Below, piece after piece: positions 6,258-14,866 of a DNA stretch of 30,395 nucleotides (positions within the stretch are counted from its first letter, which is position 1; every line of letters begins with the position of its first letter). Position numbers and translations under genes: made by a program. The stretch comes from Porphyromonadaceae bacterium UBA7332 (GTDB lineage Bacteria; Bacteroidota; Bacteroidia; Bacteroidales; UBA7332). A model generated the notes under the pieces. It worked only from the letters and a program-made list of their open reading frames with translations, was not told the DNA's origin and ran no database searches. The stretch spans positions 118,799 to 149,193 of the forward strand of contig DKPO01000033.1 in assembly GCA_002471225.1 (NCBI GenBank). The letters are read 5' to 3'.

Positions 6258-8582
6258 ATGAGTTATACAAGAATAAGTCTTTGTGCATCAATAGCCTTTA
6301 TGTTATTGGGCAGTTGCACGTCTGATAAAGCGGAGATGCCAGACCATGTGTCTTCAGTAGATGAGTTAGGGATTGTTGTAGAACCTTCGGCAGACAGAGA
6401 ATATTCATATACAGATAAGCAGTCAGCATATTATTATGGAAAAACACATACGGATAATTTTTCGGAGTGGTTTGCGGGATGGAATATAGCTAAGCAGCGT
6501 ATTCTTTCAGATTATACATTGTATGCAGATACGATTGCACAATTGAGGAAAAATGCAGAATTGACAGAGGTATACCCGAACCGGCTAATGCGTAAGTTTG
6601 ATAACTTTACGGAGAACTTCTATATGGTTGATAATCGTAAGGTGTTATATATCAGTATGACAGATATAAAATCAGATTCTGTTGGTATTGAAATTAGCAA
6701 GGTGTTAGTCAAGGATCCTGTATTTGAAAATAATATTCTTTATTTAAAACCTAAAGAAGCGAATGGCATAGTTGCTTTGGCACCTTTTAAAGCTGTAGGA
6801 TGTGATGTAAATCAAGACAAACTTTTTGCACCGGCAAGCTGTGATGGATTTATTATAGCTTATGGAGCGTCGACCAATATGGCCGATTCTTTAATAAATG
6901 AATTCCGGAATTCATCTGATATAATGCTCCAGGCGCGTAAAGAACGGATGAATCATCAGATTGCAGAATATACACCATTAAAAAGCAATAATGATACTTT
7001 AGATAAAGCTTTGGCATGGATTGTTCTCACGACAGATCAGTTAGTTACTGATCAGCAGGGGAAAGGGATATATGCCGGTCTGCCCTGGTTTAATGAATAT
7101 TGGGGACGTGATATGTTCATTTCAATGCCGGGAGCAACTCTTGTGACGGGACAATTTGAGACATCACGTGACATATTAAAAGATTTTTCTAAATTTCAGG
7201 ATAAGGATTCGACATCTTCGACTTACGGAAGAATTCCGAATAGAGCTAATCTGGAGAATATTTTATACAATACGACTGACGGAACCCCACGTTTTGTGAT
7301 ACAGATTGAAGATTATCTTAAGTATTCGGGAGATGTAGCATTTTTACAGGATATTTACCCATCAGTAGTAACGAGTATAGATGCATCTATAAAAAACTAT
7401 ACTGATTCATTAGGGTTTCTCACTCACGCAGATGCAGATACGTGGATGGACGTTAAACGAAATGGAATTCCAGGTTCGCCACGTGGAAACAGAGCTAATG
7501 ATATTCAGGCTTTATGGTATGGTCAGTTAATAGCAGGTATTGAATTTGCAAAGTTGATGAATGACCATATGCGTGTTATCGAATGGACCAATGTGGCACA
7601 TAAGCTTAAAAAGAGTTTTGAGAATAATTACAGTAAGAATATTAAGGGTTATATTGCCGATCATTTAAATGTTGACGGAATACCTGATTCACAGTTCCGA
7701 CCTAATCAGTTATATACCTATGAGCTGCTTTCAGATGAGGATAAAAAAATGAAAATCACTAAAAAGATTTGGGAAGAACTTGTTTATCCATGGGGTGTGG
7801 CTTCTTTGAGTCAGAATGATTCAGCATTTCATCCATATCATGAAAACTGGCACTATTATCATAAAGATGATGCCTATCATAATGGTACAGTCTGGTTATG
7901 GAATAATGGCATGGCAATGCAGCGTATGATTGAGTTCAATCAGCAGGATATTGCATATGAATTATTTAAGAATATGAATAATCAAGCCTTGAATGAAGGA
8001 GCAATCGGATCGTTAGCAGAGAATGCGGATGCATTACCGAGAGAGGGACAAGGATGGGCAAAAAGGTCAGGTACTTTTCTTCAGGCATGGAGTAATGCCG
8101 AACAGCTTCGGGTATGGTACCAGTACTTTTTAGGAGTAAGACCTGATATGTTCCATGGTAAAATTTTGTTACAGCCAAAAATTCCATCAAAACTTAATGA
8201 ACTGGATTTTAAAGAACGAATAGGTAAAGGTGTTCTTCAAGGTAAGTTTATAAGGAAAGGTTCTAAATCAGAATATACTTATACATTGACCGGTGAGATG
8301 GCTTCTGTTACTTTTCATTTGGTTCCATTCCCACCGGTAACTTTTGAAATGGAATCAGATTATTCTTTAAGAATAAAGCAGATGGGAGATGTGATGGAAG
8401 TTGAGCTTATAAATAATTCAGGAGAAACAATCCAGGTTAAGCAATATGAGGCTGATAAAAATCAGCAGTTGACAAAAGACGAACAGGATAAATTCTTTAA
8501 GGATACAAAATTTGCAAAACCCTATCTGAATCCGGATCTTAAAGCGTTAAAGACCTACCATAAAGAGGCGCTGACCTATTAA
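6258..8582 (+). CDS. Exported lipoprotein, amylo-alpha-1,6-glucosidase-like (GDE_C / GH133 type)
   Basis: 774 residues. The N-terminus is a lipoprotein signal with lipobox LGSC (Cys20), so the mature protein is anchored in a membrane; the acidic/charged residues after the Cys hint at surface export, which is inference. An N-terminal beta-type region (about 40-230) precedes an (alpha/alpha)6-type domain with the glycogen-debranching signatures: GLPWFNEYWGRDMFI (274-288), DADTWMD (392-398), IQALWYGQL (416-424), PWGVASLS (511-518) and HPYHENWHYYHKDDAYHNGT (525-544). These resemble the glucosidase domain of glycogen debranching enzymes, which removes alpha-1,6-glucose branches. Bacterial debranching enzymes of this type are normally cytoplasmic, so the signal peptide is notable. 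The substrate is probably an external alpha-glucan or oligosaccharide, but other glycosidase specificities are possible. No susC/susD pair adjoins it. Confidence 0.82.
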   Translation: MSYTRISLCASIAFMLLGSCTSDKAEMPDHVSSVDELGIVVEPSADREYSYTDKQSAYYYGKTHTDNFSEWFAGWNIAKQRILSDYTLYADTIAQLRKNAELTEVYPNRLMRKFDNFTENFYMVDNRKVLYISMTDIKSDSVGIEISKVLVKDPVFENNILYLKPKEANGIVALAPFKAVGCDVNQDKLFAPASCDGFIIAYGASTNMADSLINEFRNSSDIMLQARKERMNHQIAEYTPLKSNNDTLDKALAWIVLTTDQLVTDQQGKGIYAGLPWFNEYWGRDMFISMPGATLVTGQFETSRDILKDFSKFQDKDSTSSTYGRIPNRANLENILYNTTDGTPRFVIQIEDYLKYSGDVAFLQDIYPSVVTSIDASIKNYTDSLGFLTHADADTWMDVKRNGIPGSPRGNRANDIQALWYGQLIAGIEFAKLMNDHMRVIEWTNVAHKLKKSFENNYSKNIKGYIADHLNVDGIPDSQFRPNQLYTYELLSDEDKKMKITKKIWEELVYPWGVASLSQNDSAFHPYHENWHYYHKDDAYHNGTVWLWNNGMAMQRMIEFNQQDIAYELFKNMNNQALNEGAIGSLAENADALPREGQGWAKRSGTFLQAWSNAEQLRVWYQYFLGVRPDMFHGKILLQPKIPSKLNELDFKERIGKGVLQGKFIRKGSKSEYTYTLTGEMASVTFHLVPFPPVTFEMESDYSLRIKQMGDVMEVELINNSGETIQVKQYEADKNQQLTKDEQDKFFKDTKFAKPYLNPDLKALKTYHKEALTY

Positions 8583-8600
8583 TAAGATAGATACAGTATG

Positions 8601-8640
8601 AAATGAGAATATATATGAATAGTATATTCTCATTTTTTTA
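8601..8640 (+). terminator. Terminator of the debranching-like lipoprotein gene
   Basis: A 13-bp perfect stem (8601-8613 with 8623-8635) and a run of seven T residues, beginning about 18 bases after the stop codon. Confidence 0.92.
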
Positions 8641-8775
8641 TTAATGTGAGTTTTGTATGTGCAGGATATCGTATTTGCTGGTTTAGCCAACTGTTAATGT
8701 ATGAATGTTAGATAAACATAGGTTTCTGATTATTGTTATAAATTATATATTAACGATGGATGAAAATAATAAAGT

Positions 8776-10026
8776 ATGCGAAAAGGAATCTGTTGTCTCA
8801 CGGTCGCACTATACATCAATGTATTGTTTGTGTATTCTCAGGCAAATGCAATAATGGAGGATATGTGCGGAACATATAAATTATATCCCATCCCGGAAAA
8901 GGAAGTCACGATGCCTCCGTTAGGATATGAACCTGTGTTTATTAATCATGTAGGCCGGCATGGTTCGCGATATCCGGTTAGCGAGGAATCTCTTAAACTC
9001 ATACAAGAGGAATTGAACAAACAGAAGAGTTTTGATAACCTTAATGCAGATGGAGAAAAATTACTAATTAATATCAATCATATAATAGATCGCTGCCAAA
9101 ATAATTGGGGAGGTTTGAGTTCTATAGGAGCAGAAGAACAAAGAGGAATTGCACAGAGATTCAAGGCTGCTTACGGACAAGACCTATTTAGAAAAGTAAG
9201 GTGTTGGATAGATCCTCAAAAAAGATGTGTAGAAAGTTATGAATCTTTTTTCAAGGGTTTGTCGGAAGTATTGCCTTTTCAGCCTGTGATTGATGAGACT
9301 AAAATGGTAAGACAAAATAATATCTTAAACTTCTTTGTTTATAATCAGAGTTACGATAAATATAAAAAAAGCGGCAACTGGATTTCTGAATATAAGCTTT
9401 ATGAATCTGAACAACTGGAAAAGATAAATCTTTTGAATAGGTATGTAAAGGATGCAAAAGAAGTAAATGTTCATATTCAGCAAAGCTTTGATCTTGCGTT
9501 GTTTAATGTATGGGCAATTGCACCGAATATATCATTGCCATATTCTGAAAGACCAAAGTTAGCTTCTGACGAAATATATCATTTTTGGCTGGTACAAAAT
9601 GCCCGGCAGTATCTAGAAAAGGGACCATCTCCAATAGCAGGAGGGATACAACAGAACATCAGTATTCCTTTGCTAAAACAATTCATTGATACATCAGAGG
9701 AAAATCTGAAGACTAAAAATTACGGAGGATTTTTCAGGTTTGCTCATGCTGAAACAATAATACCATTTGCTGCATTATTGAAAATACCTGAGGCTTCGGA
9801 GGCTACATCTGTTACATCCGATATTGCTGAAGTATGGAAAGATTATATTGTTTCACCTATGGCTGCAAATATAATATGGGTGTTTTATCAGAATAAGAAG
9901 GGGAACGTTTTAATAAAGATGCTTCTGAATGAAAAGGAAGTTGAATTCCCGATTCCTACAGATAATTTCCCTTTTTATGAATGGCCTAAAGTAAGACGGT
10001 ACTATCAAGATATGTATTCTTTATAG
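8776..10026 (+). CDS. MINPP-type histidine phosphatase (phytase-like), secreted
   Basis: 416 residues with a signal peptide (about 1-23, ending near YSQA). The histidine-phosphatase signature RHGSRYP is at 61-67, His62 being the phosphorylated nucleophile. The second signature is HAE at 323-325 (FRFAHAETIIPFAALL) rather than the HD of most acid phosphatases. HAE is the mark of multiple inositol-polyphosphate phosphatases, which remove phosphates from phytate (InsP6); a homologue is known in Bacteroides. Cys105, Cys142, Cys150 and others may form disulfides after export. It likely acts in the periplasm or outside the cell to release phosphate and inositol. The gene stands between two terminators, so it is probably monocistronic. 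I see no clean TAnnTTTG in its 135-bp upstream region; TAGGTTTC near 8730 is the closest. Confidence 0.88.
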   Translation: MRKGICCLTVALYINVLFVYSQANAIMEDMCGTYKLYPIPEKEVTMPPLGYEPVFINHVGRHGSRYPVSEESLKLIQEELNKQKSFDNLNADGEKLLININHIIDRCQNNWGGLSSIGAEEQRGIAQRFKAAYGQDLFRKVRCWIDPQKRCVESYESFFKGLSEVLPFQPVIDETKMVRQNNILNFFVYNQSYDKYKKSGNWISEYKLYESEQLEKINLLNRYVKDAKEVNVHIQQSFDLALFNVWAIAPNISLPYSERPKLASDEIYHFWLVQNARQYLEKGPSPIAGGIQQNISIPLLKQFIDTSEENLKTKNYGGFFRFAHAETIIPFAALLKIPEASEATSVTSDIAEVWKDYIVSPMAANIIWVFYQNKKGNVLIKMLLNEKEVEFPIPTDNFPFYEWPKVRRYYQDMYSL

Positions 10027-10104
10027 AATATTGATTCTATAAAGAAGAATATAAATATTATCGAATAGTATATTATGTAAGTTTGGTATCTATATTCTGT
10101 ATGC

Positions 10105-10147
10105 GAGGGTCCTGGATCACAAAAGATCAGGGCCTTCGTTGTTTTAT
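10105..10147 (+). terminator. Terminator of the phytase-like phosphatase gene
   Basis: A 13-bp stem with one bulged G and two G-U pairs (arms from 10105 and to 10137) around a loop of A and C, then a T-rich tail. It is followed by the promoter of the beta-propeller gene. Confidence 0.82.
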
Positions 10148-10194
10148 TCTGGTTGTTATTGCAGGTTGTATATAAATATTCAGATATAATATAT

Positions 10195-10202
10195 TAATTT
10201 TG
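10195..10202 (+). promoter_or_regulatory. Promoter of the secreted beta-propeller gene
   Basis: TAATTTTG, an exact TAnnTTTG. Transcription would start near 10206, only about 10 bases before the first ATG (10216) and about 25 before the second in-frame ATG (10231), which makes the second a serious candidate for the real start. Confidence 0.55.
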
Positions 10203-10215
10203 CATCGAATTTATA

Positions 10216-11103
10216 ATGCAAACAAATACAATGAAGAAATCAAAGAATTTAGTATTGATAACCTTGTTATTATCATGTGCTACAGCAGTTACGGGACAAA
10301 AGAAGATGTTGCTTGGAGGCTCAGGTTGGAATAAAATAGTAATTATTGATAAGGAGACAAAAACAATTGAATGGGAACATCCTATTAATCCGGGCGAAGA
10401 ATGTAATTGCGTTGATTATACTAAAGATGGAAAAGTCTTATATGCATACAGATCAGGTGCGAAACTTATAGATAAAGATAAAAATACTATTTGGGATTTT
10501 AAGGTGAATCCTGAAACGGAGGAACTACAGACTGCAAAACAACTTCCTGATGGAGGTTTTCTAATTGGTATAGCAGGTAGTCCACTGCGGATCGTTGAGC
10601 TGGACAAAAAAGGGAATAAACGTTCAGAAATAACGTATAATACCGGTATTGCAGATAAGCATGGACAATTAAGAATAATAGAAAAAACACCCGAAAAAAC
10701 CTACCTGGTTCCACTTATGGAAAGCGGAAAAATACTTGAAATTGATCAGAAAGGTAATTTAATCAATACAATACAAGCAGTAGGAAATGTGTTTTCAGCT
10801 AAGATGTTAGGTAAAAAGCAAATTCTGGTATCTTGTGGAGATGGACACTGCTATCAAATATTTGACAGAAAAGGGAAGCTACTCAAACAGATAAGTCAAG
10901 ACGAATATGAGAATGTAAAGTTGTTATTTGTAGCAGAAATAGCACCATGGAAGAATAATTTATTTATTACAAACTGGTCGGGTCACTCTTCTCATCAATC
11001 TGAACCTACGCTGATAGAAGTTACGCCTGATAATAAGATCGTGTGGAGTCTGGATGATAAATCTGTTTTTAAAAATATTTCCAGTGTTAAACTAATTCCA
11101 TAA
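10216..11103 (+). CDS. Secreted PQQ-like/WD40-like beta-propeller protein, function unknown
   Basis: 295 residues from the first ATG, 290 from the ATG at 10231. A signal peptide precedes GQKK (about residue 27), and the mature part is a string of short beta repeats. Repeats end in phrases such as KIVIIDKETKTIEWE, AKLIDKDKNTIWDF, RIVELDKKGNK, KILEIDQKGNLI, YQIFDRKGKLLKQ and LIEVTPDNKIVWS, each with an aspartate-containing turn. This is the pattern of PQQ-type or arylsulfotransferase-like beta-propellers. I see no catalytic residues and no cofactor site, so it may be a binding or structural protein. It is the last plus-strand gene before a shared terminator facing ftsH. The promoter position favours the second ATG, but I keep the longer frame because neither start has a clear ribosome-binding site. 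Confidence 0.72.
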   Translation: MQTNTMKKSKNLVLITLLLSCATAVTGQKKMLLGGSGWNKIVIIDKETKTIEWEHPINPGEECNCVDYTKDGKVLYAYRSGAKLIDKDKNTIWDFKVNPETEELQTAKQLPDGGFLIGIAGSPLRIVELDKKGNKRSEITYNTGIADKHGQLRIIEKTPEKTYLVPLMESGKILEIDQKGNLINTIQAVGNVFSAKMLGKKQILVSCGDGHCYQIFDRKGKLLKQISQDEYENVKLLFVAEIAPWKNNLFITNWSGHSSHQSEPTLIEVTPDNKIVWSLDDKSVFKNISSVKLIP

Positions 11104-11176
11104 CGATTAAGACTGGTATAGTAGAATAGAAATACAACATTACAGATACTAATCTGAGTCCTAAAGATGTGTAAAT

Positions 11177-11213
11177 AAAAAAAGGATATGACTGATTTCA
11201 GCCATATCCTTTT
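11177..11213. terminator. Bidirectional terminator between beta-propeller gene and ftsH
   Basis: AAAAGGATATG pairs with CATATCCTTTT, with an inner CTGA/TCAG pairing. A-runs on the left and T-runs on the right make it work in both directions. It starts four bases after the ftsH stop and about 75 after the propeller stop. Confidence 0.88.
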
Positions 11214-11217
11214 CTAT

Positions 11218-13299
11218 TTATTTATGTTCTTTATCTGAATCTTGTTTTGATTCATCATGATCTTTATCGATAGGAGGTAGATCTGCTATCTTGTCTGTTT
11301 CAAATACAGTCATTTCAGAAAAATCTTTATCCTCAGGATCTTCAGTTGGTTTCATATCAGGTGTAACCGGATTATTACTTTCCAAAGTCTGCGACAAACT
11401 TATGATTTCATCAGTACGTGATATATAAGCACGAGGTCCGAAAATCTCCTCTAAATCATCCTTATAGATAACTTCTTTTTCTATCAGTTTTTGAGTTAGT
11501 TTTTCGTGTCCGTCTTTATATTGAATCAATAAAGCTTTAGCTCTTTCATATTGCTCTTTAATCATAGCAGCTACTTCACTGTCAATTATACGTGCAGTCT
11601 CATCACTATATGGTTTCGTGAATCCATATTCGGAAGAACTTGAGTCATAATAAGAGATATTTGGAAGTTTATCACTCATACCTAAATAAGATACCATCAT
11701 GATAGCTTGTTTAGTGACTCTTTCAAGGTCATTTCCAGCTCCACCCGAAATATGACCTAAGAATACTTCTTCAGCAGCTCTACCACCTAATGTAGCACAC
11801 ATTTGATCAAGCATTTCCTCTTTTGTTTCAATTTGTCTTTCTTCCGGAATATACCAGGCTGCACCCAAAGCTTTACCACGAGGGACAATAGTAACTTTGA
11901 TTAATGGATTAGCATATTCAAGGAACCAGCTTAATGTAGCATGCCCGGCTTCATGAATAGCAATTGCTTTTTTCTCTTTTACGGTTGCTATTTTTGATTT
12001 GCGTTCAAGTCCACCGATAATACGATCGACAGCATCCATAAAATCTTGTTTTGTTACAAAGTTTTTACCTCTTCTGGCAGCAATCAAAGCAGCTTCATTA
12101 CAAACATTAGCAATATCAGCACCAGAGAATCCCGGAGTTTGTCTTGCTAAGAAATCAACATCTACACTGTCGTCAATTTTTAATGGGCGAAGGTGAACAC
12201 CGAAAATTTCTTTACGATCGTTCAACTCAGGTAAATCGACTGTGATTTGTCTATCAAAACGACCTGCACGTAATAGAGCTTTATCTAAGATATCTACGCG
12301 GTTAGTAGCTGCAAGAATAATAACACCGCTATTTGAGCCGAAGCCGTCCATTTCAGTTAATAACTGATTCAGTGTATTTTCTCGTTCGTCATTTCCGCCC
12401 ATGTTTGGGTTTTTACCACGAGCGCGTCCTACAGCGTCAATCTCATCAATAAAGATGATACATGGAGATTTCTCTTTTGCTTGTCTGAATAAATCTCTTA
12501 CACGAGAAGCTCCGACACCAACAAACATTTCAACAAAGTCTGAACCTGAGATTGAGAAGAAAGGAACATTTGCTTCTCCGGCAACAGCTTTAGCAAGCAA
12601 TGTTTTACCAGTACCCGGAGGGCCTACAAGTAGAGCTCCTTTTGGAATTTTACCTCCAAGTTCAGTGTATTTACCCGGATTTTTTAGAAATGAAACAATT
12701 TCTTCGATTTCCTCTTTAGCCTCACTTAATCCTGCAACATCTTTGAAAGTTACACGAGTACCCGGAGTATCTTTATCAAAAACCTGTGCTTTTGCTTTAC
12801 CAACGCTGAAGACATTGCCTCCACCGCCTCCGCCACCGGAAACACGTCTCATTAAGAAGAACCATACTAAAGCAAAAAGGATGAATGGTGCGATATTCCA
12901 AAGGATACCAGTCATAATATCACCATTATCATCATATTTTACAGGAACATTAAAATTATATTTTGCTCTCCATTCTTTTTCTGCATCAGCAAATGCATCA
13001 ACAGAAGGAATATTAACCATAATTTTAGGATCAGCTCCGACTTTGTCCGGTTCTTTACCGAATACTGTTTTAATTGAAGAATCCTTGACGGATGCTTCTA
13101 AAACCTTTTTGTCGCGAAAAACGGTTATTTTATCAATAGATCCATCTTCTACATAATTTTCGAACTGAGTCCAATTTACTTCCTTGGCAGTACTTCCATC
13201 ATTAAAGAAATAAAGACCAAGCAGAGTTAAAGCAATTACCGTATAAAGCCAATATATATTAAACTTAATTTGCGGCATTTTTCTGTTATTAGGCGCCAT
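11218..13299 (-). CDS. ftsH: ATP-dependent zinc metalloprotease FtsH
   Basis: 693 residues. Membrane helix 1 is at about 14-32, a periplasmic domain follows to about 132, and helix 2 is at about 133-150, followed by a glycine run (SGGGGGGGN). The AAA+ domain has Walker A GPPGTGKT (226-233), the pore loop MFVG (258-261), Walker B IIFIDEID (281-288) and the second region of homology with RAGRFDR arginine fingers (about 344-350). The zinc site is HEAGH (449-453). FtsH is a hexameric inner-membrane protease that extracts and degrades misfolded membrane proteins and selected soluble regulators. The C-terminal tail after about 640 is acidic and variable. It lies 36 bp downstream of rsfS and is probably co-transcribed with it; a terminator follows immediately. 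Confidence 0.98.
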   Translation of the reverse strand: MAPNNRKMPQIKFNIYWLYTVIALTLLGLYFFNDGSTAKEVNWTQFENYVEDGSIDKITVFRDKKVLEASVKDSSIKTVFGKEPDKVGADPKIMVNIPSVDAFADAEKEWRAKYNFNVPVKYDDNGDIMTGILWNIAPFILFALVWFFLMRRVSGGGGGGGNVFSVGKAKAQVFDKDTPGTRVTFKDVAGLSEAKEEIEEIVSFLKNPGKYTELGGKIPKGALLVGPPGTGKTLLAKAVAGEANVPFFSISGSDFVEMFVGVGASRVRDLFRQAKEKSPCIIFIDEIDAVGRARGKNPNMGGNDERENTLNQLLTEMDGFGSNSGVIILAATNRVDILDKALLRAGRFDRQITVDLPELNDRKEIFGVHLRPLKIDDSVDVDFLARQTPGFSGADIANVCNEAALIAARRGKNFVTKQDFMDAVDRIIGGLERKSKIATVKEKKAIAIHEAGHATLSWFLEYANPLIKVTIVPRGKALGAAWYIPEERQIETKEEMLDQMCATLGGRAAEEVFLGHISGGAGNDLERVTKQAIMMVSYLGMSDKLPNISYYDSSSSEYGFTKPYSDETARIIDSEVAAMIKEQYERAKALLIQYKDGHEKLTQKLIEKEVIYKDDLEEIFGPRAYISRTDEIISLSQTLESNNPVTPDMKPTEDPEDKDFSEMTVFETDKIADLPPIDKDHDESKQDSDKEHK

Positions 13300-13335
13300 A
13301 TTTTACTAGTCAATAAATAATTACTAAGGTTACAA

Positions 13336-13695
13336 TTAATCTAAATTTGGAATATCTTCCCGCAATGCATCTTCCCATAGACTTTCTATTTGATAGAAAG
13401 ATCTGAAATCGGGTACAAATATATGAACTAAAACTTGACCATAATCAAGAACAATCCATTGTGAATGAGTAAATCCATCAGTTGCATACGGTTTTTCATT
13501 TAATTCTTCTCTGGTGTGATTCCTTATATTTTCAGCAATCGCTCTGACTTGCGTAGTAGAGTCTCCCTGACAGATGACAAAATGTCTGTAAGGTGCTGAC
13601 GGAATCTCAGATAAATCAATCGTCGTGATATCATAGCCTTTTTTATCTTGTATCGCTTCGATTATCTTGTTTATCAATTCTTGATTTTCTTTCAT
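13336..13695 (-). CDS. rsfS: Ribosome silencing factor RsfS
   Basis: 119 residues, the usual size for the RsfS/Iojap family. Conserved features are KGYDITTIDL (about 19-28), the FVICQGDSTTQVRAIAENI core (39-57), the GxxxxxWIVLDYGQVLVHIF segment and the ending FYQIESLWEDA. RsfS binds ribosomal protein L14 and keeps the large subunit from joining the small one when nutrients are short. It is the first gene of rsfS-ftsH, with a TAnnTTTG promoter about 115 bases upstream. Confidence 0.96.
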   Translation of the reverse strand: MKENQELINKIIEAIQDKKGYDITTIDLSEIPSAPYRHFVICQGDSTTQVRAIAENIRNHTREELNEKPYATDGFTHSQWIVLDYGQVLVHIFVPDFRSFYQIESLWEDALREDIPNLD

Positions 13696-13810
13696 CAGTT
13701 ATGTTTTAATTATTATTCAAAGGCCAACAAAATCTGTTCCAAAGAATAATTCTGCGTAATGATTTTTATCTTTAACACTTTTGTTAAATCAATAGTTTTA
13801 TCTTTTGTTA

Positions 13811-13818
13811 CAAAGATA
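13811..13818 (-). promoter_or_regulatory. Promoter of rsfS-ftsH
   Basis: The minus strand reads TATCTTTG, an exact TAnnTTTG, just past the hemH stop codon. The predicted leader of about 110 bases before rsfS contains no gene. There is no clear hemH terminator between, so heme-operon transcripts may read into rsfS-ftsH. Confidence 0.55.
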
Positions 13819-13828
13819 TTCTTCTTTT

Positions 13829-14866
13829 CTAATATTTACTATTATATGACCAACAATTAATCCATTGTGAAATTACAAAAGCCCAATCTTCGTTATCATT
13901 GAGGCATGGAATATAAACATATTCTTTACCACCTGCTTGTCGGAAAATAGCTTGGCCTTCGGTCTTAATCTCATGCAGAGTTTCCAAACAGTCTTGCGTA
14001 AAAGAAGGAGCAATAACAGCTATATCTTTTACATTTTCTGCAGGTAATTCTTGTAGCCGTTCGCTAAAATAAGGCTTGAGCCAGGTTCCTTTACCTAAAC
14101 GAGATTGGAAAACTGTTTCATAGTTGTTAGCCTGTAAATCTAATTTTTCAGCTAACTCTTCAGTTGATTTATAGCATTGGTATCTGTAACAATTCTCATA
14201 CTTTTCTCCTTTCCAGATACAGCCATACCAATTATCATTACATCGATTGGCGACTTGTTTGGGACAAGGCAAGTGAGAGATAGGGACTCCGTGGTACGTA
14301 AATAATAACCTTGAGTGCTTTTCGCTATCAAAGAGACTTTCCTTTACAGATTTCAGAATACATTCCTGATATAGCTCATCCTGATAGAAAGCATAAATAT
14401 AAGAAGAATTTATATCATAATGCTTATTTTGGATAGTATCTTCTACATATTTGAATGATGATAAAACGGTTGATCCTGTTTGCTGAGGATATAACAAAAT
14501 AACAAGTAAATCTTTAACTCCTTTTTGGTGCATTTTATCAATACGTTCACTTAACGAAGGATTTCCATATCTCATTCCGTATCTGACTATAATCTTCTTA
14601 TCTAGTGTAAATGATTTGACTAAATGGGTCAATTCAGCTAAATGTAATCTGAGTGGAGAATCTCCATCCATCCAAATCGATTTGTAAAGTCTTGCAGAAT
14701 GATGCCTTCTGAAAGGTACAATTATCCCGTTAACGAGAAACCATCTTAGTAGATATGGAATATTCATAACCTCTTCGTCCATAAGAAACTGTCTTAAGTA
14801 TTTAGCGACATTCTTTGGTTCAGGAGTATCCGGAGTTCCGATATTGACAAGTAAAACACCTTTCAT
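13829..14866 (-). CDS. hemH: Ferrochelatase with a cysteine-rich insertion
   Basis: 345 residues. HemH inserts ferrous iron into protoporphyrin IX, the last step of heme synthesis. The metal-site histidine is in TYHGVP (His192) and the conserved acid in CLETLHEI (Glu295). The N-terminus GVLLVNIGTPDTPEP and the YPQQTGST turn (126-133) are family-typical. Between HGVP and FQSRLG lies an insertion with cysteines at 201, 209, 216, 226 and 231. It is absent from E. coli HemH but, as far as I recall, shared by many Bacteroidetes enzymes. Iron-sulfur clusters are known in some microbial ferrochelatases, so a cluster here is a reasonable guess. The start ATG overlaps the stop of the upstream 4TM gene (ATGA). 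Last gene of the heme operon. Confidence 0.96.
   Translation of the reverse strand: MKGVLLVNIGTPDTPEPKNVAKYLRQFLMDEEVMNIPYLLRWFLVNGIIVPFRRHHSARLYKSIWMDGDSPLRLHLAELTHLVKSFTLDKKIIVRYGMRYGNPSLSERIDKMHQKGVKDLLVILLYPQQTGSTVLSSFKYVEDTIQNKHYDINSSYIYAFYQDELYQECILKSVKESLFDSEKHSRLLFTYHGVPISHLPCPKQVANRCNDNWYGCIWKGEKYENCYRYQCYKSTEELAEKLDLQANNYETVFQSRLGKGTWLKPYFSERLQELPAENVKDIAVIAPSFTQDCLETLHEIKTEGQAIFRQAGGKEYVYIPCLNDNEDWAFVISQWINCWSYNSKY

Noticed and set aside
12401..13156. A 251-codon open frame on the plus strand inside ftsH
   Set aside because: It lies wholly antisense to the glycine-rich and AAA+ part of ftsH, has no promoter or family resemblance, and is a shadow of the real gene's codon use.
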